In this document: one piece after another, positions 50,148 to 58,079 of the stretch
How positions within the stretch are numbered: position 1 is the stretch's first letter
How the letters are laid out: each line of letters begins with the position of its first letter
Assembly: GCF_025567385.1 (NCBI RefSeq)
Contig: NZ_JAOQJU010000004.1
Location: forward strand, 109,977-173,976
From: Claveliimonas acetigenes
GTDB lineage: Bacteria > Bacillota > Clostridia > Lachnospirales > Lachnospiraceae
DNA: 64,000 nucleotides
Reading direction: 5' to 3'
The notes under the pieces: generated by a model
The model's input: the letters and a program-made list of their open reading frames with translations, nothing else
What the model was told of the DNA's origin: nothing
The model's database searches: none
Made by a program: the position numbers and the translations under genes

Positions 50148-50273
50148 CCAGGCGCAGCAATTGGAGGAACAGTCGGAGCCGTTATAGGCGGTGGTTCTGG
50201 GTATGCAAAATACAAGGATTTTGGAATAGAAAAGGTTCACATCCGGTTGCTCGCTGGAGAATATGGGGGAAAG
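50148..50273 (+). pseudogene. RHS tip-linker remnant
   Basis: The open frame encodes AAIGGTVGAVIGGGSGYAKY and KDFGIEKVHIRLLAGEYGGK, a Gly-rich hydrophobic hairpin like those that follow the RHS core in toxin tips. It runs in frame into the next gene, which has its own ATG and ribosome site at 50274. The upstream core is lost. Confidence 0.55.
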
Positions 50274-50759
50274 ATGGAAATGATAAAAAAGCAGATGGAT
50301 TTTAATGTGCAGCAAGAAATCATACAATGGGAAGAACAGTGTTGGATACTTTTTCAACAAAAAATGGGATTTTTTCGGCAAAAAGTTGAAGAGGAAGGCT
50401 TAGAATTGGTTTTAGAACAGTACTGGTACAATGATTATGAAAAGCAATTTATAGAAAGTCCTGAAAGAATAAAGTTTCTCCCTGGCTATACCTATTGTTG
50501 TCGGTTTTCTATTCGAAAAGACGGGCAGATATATGAATATAAAGGAGATGATGAAGATCTTGCTTGGTATATTTGTAGATTCGTTGAAATAAAAAATAAG
50601 CTTTGGCTTCCTCAAATATGGTATCGACATGGCGTTTTTCAAAGAAAAAAGCTTTATGTGGAAATGAAATTTGAAGAAGAATTTGATGACGAAGAAATAC
50701 AGGAGACGGTAGAAGAATATTTAGAGGATATAAAGAAAGGAGATTATATGATTCCTTAA
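50274..50759 (+). CDS. Hypothetical protein of the RHS cassette array
   Basis: 161 residues from the ATG at 50274 (GGGGGAAAG upstream). Acidic, aromatic-rich and AT-rich (EEQCWILFQQKMGFFRQKV; YTYCCRFSIRKDGQIYEYKG), with a strongly acidic end (FEEEFDDEEIQETVEEYLED). These are general features of immunity proteins. No family recognised. Followed by a terminator. Confidence 0.5.
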   Translation: MEMIKKQMDFNVQQEIIQWEEQCWILFQQKMGFFRQKVEEEGLELVLEQYWYNDYEKQFIESPERIKFLPGYTYCCRFSIRKDGQIYEYKGDDEDLAWYICRFVEIKNKLWLPQIWYRHGVFQRKKLYVEMKFEEEFDDEEIQETVEEYLEDIKKGDYMIP

Positions 50760-50790
50760 TTAGGATTTGACAGAGAGCTTAAAACGCGTG

Positions 50791-50838
50791 ACCGTTCTCG
50801 TTACTGATTTTTGTTTGGAGGTGGCGAGGGCGGTTTTT
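50791..50838 (+). terminator. Terminator after the cassette gene
   Basis: ACCGTTCTCG pairs with CGAGGGCGGT using two G-U pairs, followed by TTTTT. Confidence 0.65.
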
Positions 50839-50942
50839 ATAATCAGCAGTACATTTTAATATTATCCTGTCAGCGGGTGATTTGATAAGATAAAAATAAG
50901 GAATAGAGATACTGTAGAAAAAACAGTGAAAATACTGCTGAA

Positions 50943-51187
50943 ATGACAACCAAATCGCGGCAATCCAAGACTGCGATTAGCTATCAGTATGATACCTGGG
51001 GAATCCCGGTGTCCACGACGGATATTACCAGTATAAAGATTGGTACGCTGAACCCATTCTGTTACCGTAGATACTGCTATGATGCAGAGACGGGACTGTA
51101 TTATCTGGGAAGCAGGTACTATGACCCAGTGACTGGAAGGTTATAATCTGTATGCTTATTGTGATAATAATCCGGTAAATTTGTAAA
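50943..51187 (+). pseudogene. RHS core remnant 2
   Basis: 50978-51142 match the RHS core (about 45091-45255) without gaps: SYQYDTWGIPVSTTDITSIK, then YCYDAETGLYYLGSRYYDPV. A short deletion follows, then NLYAYCDNNPVNL and a stop, which matches 45308-45347. Frame broken and no start. Marks another displaced tip cassette in front of the paralogous pair. Confidence 0.85.
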
Positions 51188-51209
51188 AACAGGGAGGAAA
51201 ATAAAGACT

Positions 51210-51788
51210 ATGAAAATTGAAATAAAAAATGGAGATTGGGTAAAAGGGTATCATGCGGGATATTATCAAGTAGTAGGGTTTGGAGCCAGTTATGCGTTTG
51301 AAGATGTTGGTACGTCCAAAAAAGGAGAAAAATGTTCTACGTTAGCAAATTTAAAACAAGGTTTTACGTCAAAAATGAAATTTAAATTAGGAGCAGATGC
51401 AGTAGCGCTCGAATGGTTAAAACCAGTGTCAGAGGAAGTTTTACGTCAAATTGAAGATTATTGGAAAGAGAATCCTGAAAAAAAAGAAATATTTGACAGA
51501 TGGCAAGTAGTTGAACAATTAGGAGATTTATGGTATCAATTGAACATTTATGAAGAGGGTATTGAATTTTGGCAGGAAAAAACGATGAATCTGCCGAAAA
51601 AAATTAATTATCAGCAATTTGCAGCGTGGTTTGATAAGACAATGATGGATTATGGGAAATTGTATGATGACAAAAAAAGCCGAAGAAGAAAAAAATTGTG
51701 TTTTGTATCGACAAAGGTAATCCCAGAAAGCGTTTCTTTGGGAAAAGTCCCATTGTATGAGCATCCTATTATGATTGTTGGTGATTAA
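51210..51788 (+). CDS. Cassette-array protein, paralogue 1 of a pair
   Basis: 192 residues. Homologous to the next gene: GDWVKGYHAGYYQVVGFG, FTSKMKFKLGADAVALEWLK, then a helical W-rich middle (EDYWKENPEKKEIFDRW). No motif of a known enzyme. GGGAGGA upstream. Likely an immunity protein kept after loss of its toxin tip. Confidence 0.55.
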   Translation: MKIEIKNGDWVKGYHAGYYQVVGFGASYAFEDVGTSKKGEKCSTLANLKQGFTSKMKFKLGADAVALEWLKPVSEEVLRQIEDYWKENPEKKEIFDRWQVVEQLGDLWYQLNIYEEGIEFWQEKTMNLPKKINYQQFAAWFDKTMMDYGKLYDDKKSRRRKKLCFVSTKVIPESVSLGKVPLYEHPIMIVGD

Positions 51789-51910
51789 AAAGATTTACCA
51801 ATCCGATTTGGACCCTTGTCTACGGGGATAATATTGGATGATTCGTTATCAAAGCTAGAATCAGTATTAAAAAGATCAAACTTAAATTTAGTAGAAAGGA
51901 AAAATGGAAT

Positions 51911-52546
51911 ATGAATTCTAAAGCAAAAATTAACGAATGGACATCTGCGTTGGGGTATGATGGAGAAGAGGTACATGTAGGAGATTGGGTTAAGACGAAA
52001 ATGTATAAAGGTTATTATAGAATAGTAGGATTTGAACCGTTTTATCATACTGTAGACAGACCGAGTGTTAATATAAGAAGAGGTGAATTTGTAGGTGTTC
52101 AAGTTAAAATGGAGCAGGTATTTACAGCTACTATGAAATTAAAATTGGGGATAGAAATAATGGCAATTGAATGGGTACAAAAGATTTCGGATGAAAAAAG
52201 AGTTGAGATTGAAACATTTTGGAAAGAACATCCAAAAGAACGCGAGAAATATGAAAAATTTGTAGTTGGAAAAGAACTAGGGAATGAATGGTGGGATTAT
52301 TCGTGGTATCCGGATGAAGTGGAATATTGGAAAGAAGAAATATTGAAAAATTCGAAGAAGTTTACTCATGAACAGTTTCTTGCGTGGCTTAGAAAAACCA
52401 ATAAAGCATGTTGTGAATTTTACGAAGACAAAAAATTGAAAGGTAAAAAAAATCAATATTACATTACTATTGATTTAATTGATGAAGATATTGAGGTGGG
52501 AAAGACCCCAATGTTTCATAATCCAAGAATACTATTTGGGAAGTAG
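51911..52546 (+). CDS. Cassette-array protein, paralogue 2 of a pair
   Basis: 211 residues. Shares the plan of the previous gene: GDWVKTKMYKGYYRIVGFEP, FTATMKLKLGIEIMAIEWVQ, FWKEHPKEREKYEKF. It has ~15 extra residues at the N-terminus. AAAGGAA-type site upstream. AT-rich. Same inferred role; the divergence between the two suggests different target toxins. Confidence 0.55.
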   Translation: MNSKAKINEWTSALGYDGEEVHVGDWVKTKMYKGYYRIVGFEPFYHTVDRPSVNIRRGEFVGVQVKMEQVFTATMKLKLGIEIMAIEWVQKISDEKRVEIETFWKEHPKEREKYEKFVVGKELGNEWWDYSWYPDEVEYWKEEILKNSKKFTHEQFLAWLRKTNKACCEFYEDKKLKGKKNQYYITIDLIDEDIEVGKTPMFHNPRILFGK

Positions 52547-52625
52547 ATGTAGTTTAATAATAAAGATGGTTTGTATTTAATCCTTATTGTTGGAATAAGC
52601 AGCAACAAAGGAACAGGTAATAAAA

Positions 52626-53423
52626 ATGAAGTTTTTTTTAAGTTTTGAAGCGTACGGAAAAGGTGCAAGTATTCTTTCTGATTTTCTTGGACAATATACA
52701 GAATTGTTGAATCAGTCATTAAATAGAAAAAATTATGGAGAAGAGCTTACAGAAATTGCTATTATATCCACGTGTATGCCGGATTCGGACACGTGGTATC
52801 GCGAAAGGTCGCTTTTTATAAGGAAGGATAAGAGCGCCGATATCCGTTTGCATATCAATTATAAAAGTATATGTAGGGCGAGTGCTTACCGGAGAAATAG
52901 GATATATCAGGAGCATTTGATTCAGTCAATAGAAACTTTGCGCCGTAAGGTCAGTAAGCAATTTGATTTTGAACGATTGATTTCAGATGTAAAAGAGGTA
53001 CTGAATATTGCGCTGGGGAATAAAGCATGGACAGAAAAAAATATAGTTTCATTGGAGCAAGTGGAAAAAGATGATGTTATATATAGCTGGGATGAAATGA
53101 AACAAGAAAAAAGTCTGGGAAGATGTATAGATTCATGCACAAGTAATGTAAAGGAAATTATCGAAATTAAGATTTCAGGAGATAATTTTATATGTTCTGC
53201 AAATGATATGCTTTATGTACTAGAAAAAGGATGGGTTGAAGTGAATGAAATCCATCAGTATGATTTGATTAAGACAGGATTTGGCTCTTATGTTCGGATA
53301 GAAAAAATGAATAAAGAAATTTTTGAAGATGGTATAAAGTTACCACGAATAAAATTGGAAAAAGCGAATATAATGTTAATTTCTGAATCAGGTGTGTTAT
53401 TAAAAGAAGCGTTTGAAGGATAA
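52626..53423 (+). CDS. Immunity-like protein with HINT-like C-terminal segment
   Basis: 265 residues. Residues 1-130 (AIISTCMPDSDTWYRERSLFIRKDKSADIRLHINY; YQEHLIQSIETLRRKVSKQFDFERLI) remind me of Imm39-type immunity proteins. Residues ~175-225 (VKEIIEIKISGDNFICSANDMLYVLEKGWVEVNE) resemble the strand pattern of pretoxin HINT domains, which self-process toxin tips. The usual N-terminal Cys and the C-terminal His-Asn of a working HINT are not evident. A fusion scar between an immunity gene and a tip is one explanation. Both assignments are tentative. Confidence 0.45.
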   Translation: MKFFLSFEAYGKGASILSDFLGQYTELLNQSLNRKNYGEELTEIAIISTCMPDSDTWYRERSLFIRKDKSADIRLHINYKSICRASAYRRNRIYQEHLIQSIETLRRKVSKQFDFERLISDVKEVLNIALGNKAWTEKNIVSLEQVEKDDVIYSWDEMKQEKSLGRCIDSCTSNVKEIIEIKISGDNFICSANDMLYVLEKGWVEVNEIHQYDLIKTGFGSYVRIEKMNKEIFEDGIKLPRIKLEKANIMLISESGVLLKEAFEG

Positions 53424-53495
53424 TTATAAAGATAGGAAATTGCGTATGGGTGTTTGCTTTTTCTGACTTAAAGAAAAAAACGGATGATGGATAAA

Positions 53496-54537
53496 TTTCT
53501 ATTTTCAGAAAGAAGCAGGAACCAGTAACTATTCTCTACATCCTTTGTGCGCGCCGGGAATGGCGCTGACAAGGATTGCAAACGATTCCGGCATTAACAG
53601 ACCGGCAATCGTATTGCAGACTTATTCCGGCACGAACCAGGCGCAGAAGTTCCAGTTCGTAAAGGTAGGAGATGTCTATGCCATCTATAACCCACAGTCT
53701 GCAGAAGGTATGGGAATTGTAGGAGGTGCAGAGAACTCCGTGGGCAGCGGTGCAAGAGTCGTGACAAATGGAGGAGACATCTCCACTTATGCAGACAATA
53801 AACTGTTCCTTCTGGAAAACCGTGGGAATCAGATTGCATCTCTGTCCGATCCTCTATGACAGAATGGGGAATCCGGTTACCTACCGTAATGGCTGGAAAA
53901 TGACCTGGGAGAGAGGATGGCTGCTGAAATCTGTTTCCCTGCCGCCATGTAGGATCGTCTATGATTATAATGCAGACGGTAAAAGGGTAAAAACCCAGGT
54001 TTATCAGAGTGAACAACTCGAAAAGGAGATTGAATACTTCTGGAATGGCGATCAGATTGTGGCGATCGCAGATAACGGTAAGCTGCTACAATTCACCTAC
54101 GACCAGGATGGGAATCCGTTCTCTATATCACAGGGAAGTAATACTTATTACTACCTCTACAATCTTCAGGGGGATGTAATTGGTTTGATTGACAGTGAAG
54201 GGACGCAGGTGGTAAGCTATCAGTATGATACCTGGGGAGTCCCGGTGTCCACGACGGATACTACCAGTATGAAGATTGGTACGCTGAATCCGTTCCGCTA
54301 CCGCGGATACTGCTATGATGAAGCGACAGGATTCTATTATCTGGGAAGCAGGTACTATGACCCGGTGATTGGAAGGTTCGTTAATGCCGATGATGTGGAT
54401 GGGCTGGGAGCGGAGCAGGTGCAGTGGTAATAGCATGTGGTGTTGCGGCACCAGCAATGTTAGGCGTTGCAGCGGTAACGGTTGCAGCGGGTGTATTGAC
54501 AAGTGCAAATGGAGTGTCTGACAGGAGGCAAGAAAAT
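53496..54537 (+). pseudogene. Large RHS donor segment: lectin + core with internal deletion
   Basis: 53496-53841 align without gaps to 43194-43539 (second lectin region), and 53847-54414 to 44723-45290 (YD repeats and RHS core), both nearly identical. The 1,183 bp between them in the intact gene are deleted, and the junction shifts the frame. There is no start codon. After the core, GAGAVVIACGVAAPAMLGVA and AVTVAAGVLTSANGVSD follow in another frame: the hydrophobic linker of a second tip. A silent copy that could recombine with the active gene. Confidence 0.85.
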
Positions 54538-54876
54538 ATGAGAAAGTTAATTGTCAAAAGGAATAAATCTAGAGTAGGAATATGGATTAAATATTGGTGT
54601 GTTATTGATGGATCATTAACAGAATGTAAAAAAATATTTGGGACGGAGAATAGATGCAGCGGTGAATTTTATCCTATTGCAAATGGAGAGATACTTGAAA
54701 TTCCCATAGAAAATAAAGAATATAATTTTTTTGTCATGGCACAAACATCAACAGGACTTATTTATAGTAATGAAGTGATTATAGAGCAAGGAGAAGAAAA
54801 TGTAGTTTATGAAATAGAAACTCGATATAGTTTTATTAGAGGTAGCAAGCTATATATAAAAAAGATTATTGATTAA
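54538..54876 (+). CDS. Small hypothetical protein behind the RHS donor segment
   Basis: 112 residues from the ATG at 54538, which has AGGAGG at 54523-54528. Beta-rich look (YWCVIDGSLTECKKIFG; PIENKEYNFFVMAQTS), basic N-terminus. The open frame extends upstream through the tip linker, but the ribosome site supports this start. Candidate immunity protein or tip remainder. No family recognised. Confidence 0.5.
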   Translation: MRKLIVKRNKSRVGIWIKYWCVIDGSLTECKKIFGTENRCSGEFYPIANGEILEIPIENKEYNFFVMAQTSTGLIYSNEVIIEQGEENVVYEIETRYSFIRGSKLYIKKIID

Positions 54877-55062
54877 AGGATGGTTACAATGCCTTCATAT
54901 CGGGTTATGGATTTATGTGGCGATAAAAAAGCATCAGGAGAAAAGAAAAAATTCTGAATAGGAAGCGAAAAGAGCGAATGTACTTTGAGACAAATATTTA
55001 TGGTAATAAGTCTTTTTTGTAGTATAATGTGACTATTGATAAAATACTAGGAGGAGTTAGGT
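54877..55062 (+). other. End of the cassette array and thiM upstream region
   Basis: Contains GAGACAAATATTTATGG (54987-55003), identical to the first codons of the holin gene (47046-47062), and a TATAAT at 55023-55028 without a clear -35. No TPP riboswitch was recognised before thiM. Confidence 0.4.
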
Positions 55063-55884
55063 ATGTTAGGCACATATATTGAAAATGTAAGGAAATGCGT
55101 GCCGCTTGTGCACAATATTACGAATTATGTTACGGTGAATGATGTGGCAAATGTATTGCTGGCTTGTGGCGGAAGCCCGATTATGTCGGATGAGCCGGAG
55201 GATGTGGCTGAGATTACTGCTATCTGTGGTGGATTGAATATTAATATCGGGACGTTGAATAAGAGAAGTATTGAGAGCATGTTTACGGCCGGAAAGAAAG
55301 CGAATGCTCTGAATCACAGAGTTCTGCTGGATCCGGTGGGCGCGGGAGCCAGTACACTGCGGACGGATACAGCGTTGAAATTAATGAAGGAAGTGAAATT
55401 TGATGTTATCCGTGGAAATATCTCTGAGATTAAGACGCTTGCCCGGGGAAGCGGAACCACAAAGGGAGTGGATGCGGATGTAGCTGATGCTGTGACAGAG
55501 GAAAATCTGGAAGATGCAGTGCGGTTTGCTAAGAGATTTGCGGAAAAATCTGGGAGTGTTGCTGCTATTACAGGTGCGATTGATCTTGTGGCTGACAGTG
55601 AAAGGTGCTATGTTATCCGCAATGGGCGCCCGGAGATGGGGAAGATTACAGGTACGGGATGTCAATTGTCCGGCATGATGACAGCGTTTCTTGTGGCGAA
55701 TCCGGATCATATGCTGGAAGCTGCTGCCGCTGCTGTCTGCACCATGGGGCTTGCGGGAGAAATTGGATTTAGCCGGATGCAGGAAGGGGATGGAAATTCC
55801 ACATACCGTAATCGGATTATTGATGCGATTTATAATATGGATAAAGATACATTAGATAAAGGAGCAAATTATGAGGTGCGATAA
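55063..55884 (+). CDS. thiM: Hydroxyethylthiazole kinase
   Basis: 273 residues. Phosphorylates the thiazole alcohol salvaged from thiamine. Motifs: PLVHNITNYVTVNDVANVLLACGGSPIM, LDPVGAGAS, IRGNISEIKTLA, and GTGCQLSGMMTAF near the C-terminus (anion hole and catalytic Cys). AGGAGG precedes the ATG. First gene of thiM-thiE-HAD-thiD; overlaps thiE by 14 bases. Confidence 0.96.
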   Translation: MLGTYIENVRKCVPLVHNITNYVTVNDVANVLLACGGSPIMSDEPEDVAEITAICGGLNINIGTLNKRSIESMFTAGKKANALNHRVLLDPVGAGASTLRTDTALKLMKEVKFDVIRGNISEIKTLARGSGTTKGVDADVADAVTEENLEDAVRFAKRFAEKSGSVAAITGAIDLVADSERCYVIRNGRPEMGKITGTGCQLSGMMTAFLVANPDHMLEAAAAAVCTMGLAGEIGFSRMQEGDGNSTYRNRIIDAIYNMDKDTLDKGANYEVR

Positions 55885-56512
55885 GAAGGATTTACTACTA
55901 TATGCGGTGACAGACAGAAGCTGGCTTGGAGGGGAGACTCTGTACAGTCAGGTGGAAAAAGCGCTGAAGGGCGGAGCCACATTTGTTCAGCTTAGGGAAA
56001 AAGAGTTGGATGAAGGACGGTTTCTAAACGAGGCACGGGAAATAAAAGAACTATGCAGGAAATATCAGGTGCCTTTTGTAATTAATGACAGTGTGGAGAT
56101 TGCGCTGGCAGTGGATGCAGATGGAGTTCATGTAGGGCAAAGTGATATGGAGGCAGGAGATGTAAGGGCAAAGCTCGGACCGGATAAGATTATTGGCGTG
56201 TCTGCCCAGACAGTGGAACAGGCGGTGCTTGCTGAGAAGCGGGGAGCGGATTACTTGGGTGTGGGAGCTGTTTTCCCTACTGATTCTAAGGCAGACGCCA
56301 GGGAAGTAGATCATAAGATTTTGCGGGCTATCTGTGAGGCGGTGCATATTCCGGTTATTGCCATTGGCGGAATCAGTAAGGAAAATGTGATGGAGCTTGC
56401 GGGAAGCGGAGTATGCGGCATTGCTGTTATCAGCGCCATTTTTGCTCAGAAAGATATCGAAGCGGCTGCGGCACAGTTGAGAGAATCCACAGAGAAGATG
56501 GTGGAGGTATAA
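55871..56512 (+). CDS. thiE: Thiamine phosphate synthase
   Basis: 213 residues, full length. Joins HMP-PP and thiazole phosphate to thiamine monophosphate. Motifs: LLYAVTDRSWL, FVQLREKELDE, VPFVINDSVEIALAVDADGVHVGQSD, ADYLGVGAVFPTDSK, and IPVIAIGGISKENV. Start inside thiM; AAGGAGC upstream. Operates with ThiM and ThiD in salvage. Confidence 0.96.
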   Translation: MRCDKKDLLLYAVTDRSWLGGETLYSQVEKALKGGATFVQLREKELDEGRFLNEAREIKELCRKYQVPFVINDSVEIALAVDADGVHVGQSDMEAGDVRAKLGPDKIIGVSAQTVEQAVLAEKRGADYLGVGAVFPTDSKADAREVDHKILRAICEAVHIPVIAIGGISKENVMELAGSGVCGIAVISAIFAQKDIEAAAAQLRESTEKMVEV

Positions 56513-56519
56513 GAAAGAT

Positions 56520-57191
56520 ATGATAAAAGGAGCTATCTTTGATGTGGACGGTACACTCTTAGATTCTATGTTTATTTGGAAAGATGTAGGAATTCGCTAT
56601 GTAAGAAGCCGGGGAATAGAGCCGGAAGCGAATCTGAGTGAGGTTTTGTTTCCTATGACATTGGAGGAAGGCGCCGCCTATGTGATGCGGCGGTATGGTC
56701 TGAAAGAAAGTATAGAACAGATTGTACAGGGCATCCTGGATATGGTAAGAGATTTTTATTACTATGAAGCACAGCTAAAAGACGGGGCGAAAGATTTCCT
56801 GCAGGCAATGGATGAAAAAGGGATTCCCATGGTGGTGGCAACTTCCAGTGAACGGGATCAGATTGAACATGCTTTTAAACGGTTGGAGATACTGCACTAT
56901 TTTAAGAGAATATTTACTTGCACAGAAGTAGGAGTTGGGAAAAGAAAGCCAGTTGTTTATAAAGAAGCGGAAAAGTTTCTTGGAATAGAAGCGAAAGAAA
57001 TTTATGTCTTTGAAGATGTGATACATGCCATACGAACAGCGAAGACAGCAGGCTTTCAGACAGTGGGTCTATACGACAGTTCCAGTGAAGCTGTTCAAAA
57101 AGAAATAAAGGAGACTGCGGATATTTATCTGGGAAATCTGAAAGATTTTCAGAAATTCTGGACTTACGTGGCGAAAGGAAGAGAGAGATGA
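56520..57191 (+). CDS. HAD family phosphatase in the thi operon
   Basis: 223 residues. HAD motif I GAIFDVDGTLLDSMF (nucleophile and acid Asp), motif II VVATSSERD, Lys in GKRKPVVY, motif IV VFEDVIHAIRTAKTAGFQTVGLYD. The alpha-helical cap after motif I places it with beta-phosphoglucomutase-like HADs. Overlaps thiD by 4 bases, so a role with thiamine phosphates, such as dephosphorylation of thiamine monophosphate, is plausible but not proven. Confidence 0.85.
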   Translation: MIKGAIFDVDGTLLDSMFIWKDVGIRYVRSRGIEPEANLSEVLFPMTLEEGAAYVMRRYGLKESIEQIVQGILDMVRDFYYYEAQLKDGAKDFLQAMDEKGIPMVVATSSERDQIEHAFKRLEILHYFKRIFTCTEVGVGKRKPVVYKEAEKFLGIEAKEIYVFEDVIHAIRTAKTAGFQTVGLYDSSSEAVQKEIKETADIYLGNLKDFQKFWTYVAKGRER

Positions 57192-57985
57192 AGACAGCAT
57201 TAACAATTGCGGGAAGTGATTCCAGCGGAGGCGCGGGAATCCAGGCGGATATTAAGACGATGCTTGCAAATGGCGTGTATGCCATGAGTGCGGTTACTGC
57301 TTTGACGGCACAGAATACGACGGGAGTGGCAGACATTATGGAAGTGACACCGGAATTTTTAGGAAAGCAGTTGGATAGTATTTTTACGGATATTTATCCC
57401 GATGCAGTGAAAATAGGGATGGTAGCATCTGCTCCGTTGATTTGTGTGATTGCAGATAAACTGAAAGAATATAAAGCAGAAAATATTGTGGTGGATCCGG
57501 TTATGGTTGCTACCAGCGGTTCAAGGCTGATTGGTAATGAAGCAATCCATACGCTGAAGGAGCGGCTTTTTCCGCTGGCAGCAGTTCTTACGCCGAATAT
57601 TCCGGAGGCAGAAGTGCTTGCACAGATGGAGATTAAGAAAGAGGAAGATATGATCCGGGCAGCGGAGAACATTAATAAGAACTATGGATGTGCCGTGCTC
57701 CTGAAGGGCGGTCATCAGCTAAATGACGCCAACGATCTTCTCTGTCATGACGGTTCTTTTCGGTGGTTTTACGGAAAACGTATTGAAAATCCTAATACGC
57801 ATGGGACAGGATGTACTCTTTCCAGCGCCATTGCATCCAATCTGGCAAAAGGGTTCTGCCTGGACGTAGCAGTAGAGCGGGCAAAGGCATATATTTCAGG
57901 GGCTCTTGAGGCAATGCTGGATCTTGGCAGAGGAAGTGGTCCGATGGATCATGGCTTCGGTCTTCAGGGGGAATTTTTAAGATAA
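57188..57985 (+). CDS. thiD: Bifunctional HMP kinase / HMP-phosphate kinase
   Basis: 265 residues. Ribokinase-like: ALTIAGSDSSGGAGIQADIKTM, TALTAQNTTGV, VVDPVMVATSGSRL, LTPNIPEAEVL, and NTHGTGCTLSSAIASNLAKG (anion hole and catalytic Cys/Asp area). Supplies HMP-PP to ThiE. Overlaps the HAD gene (ATGA type). Confidence 0.96.
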   Translation: MKTALTIAGSDSSGGAGIQADIKTMLANGVYAMSAVTALTAQNTTGVADIMEVTPEFLGKQLDSIFTDIYPDAVKIGMVASAPLICVIADKLKEYKAENIVVDPVMVATSGSRLIGNEAIHTLKERLFPLAAVLTPNIPEAEVLAQMEIKKEEDMIRAAENINKNYGCAVLLKGGHQLNDANDLLCHDGSFRWFYGKRIENPNTHGTGCTLSSAIASNLAKGFCLDVAVERAKAYISGALEAMLDLGRGSGPMDHGFGLQGEFLR

Positions 57986-58079
57986 CTTTTAAAAAAGGGA
58001 AGCTTATGTTATACTGTCATTATACTGTATGTCAGAGCATACGCGGACGAAATTAGAGAAAGAAAAGGAGCTTATCGGT

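Noticed and set aside
54877..55062. TPP riboswitch upstream of thiM
   Set aside because: The conserved CTGAGA and GCGTAGGGA-type segments are absent.
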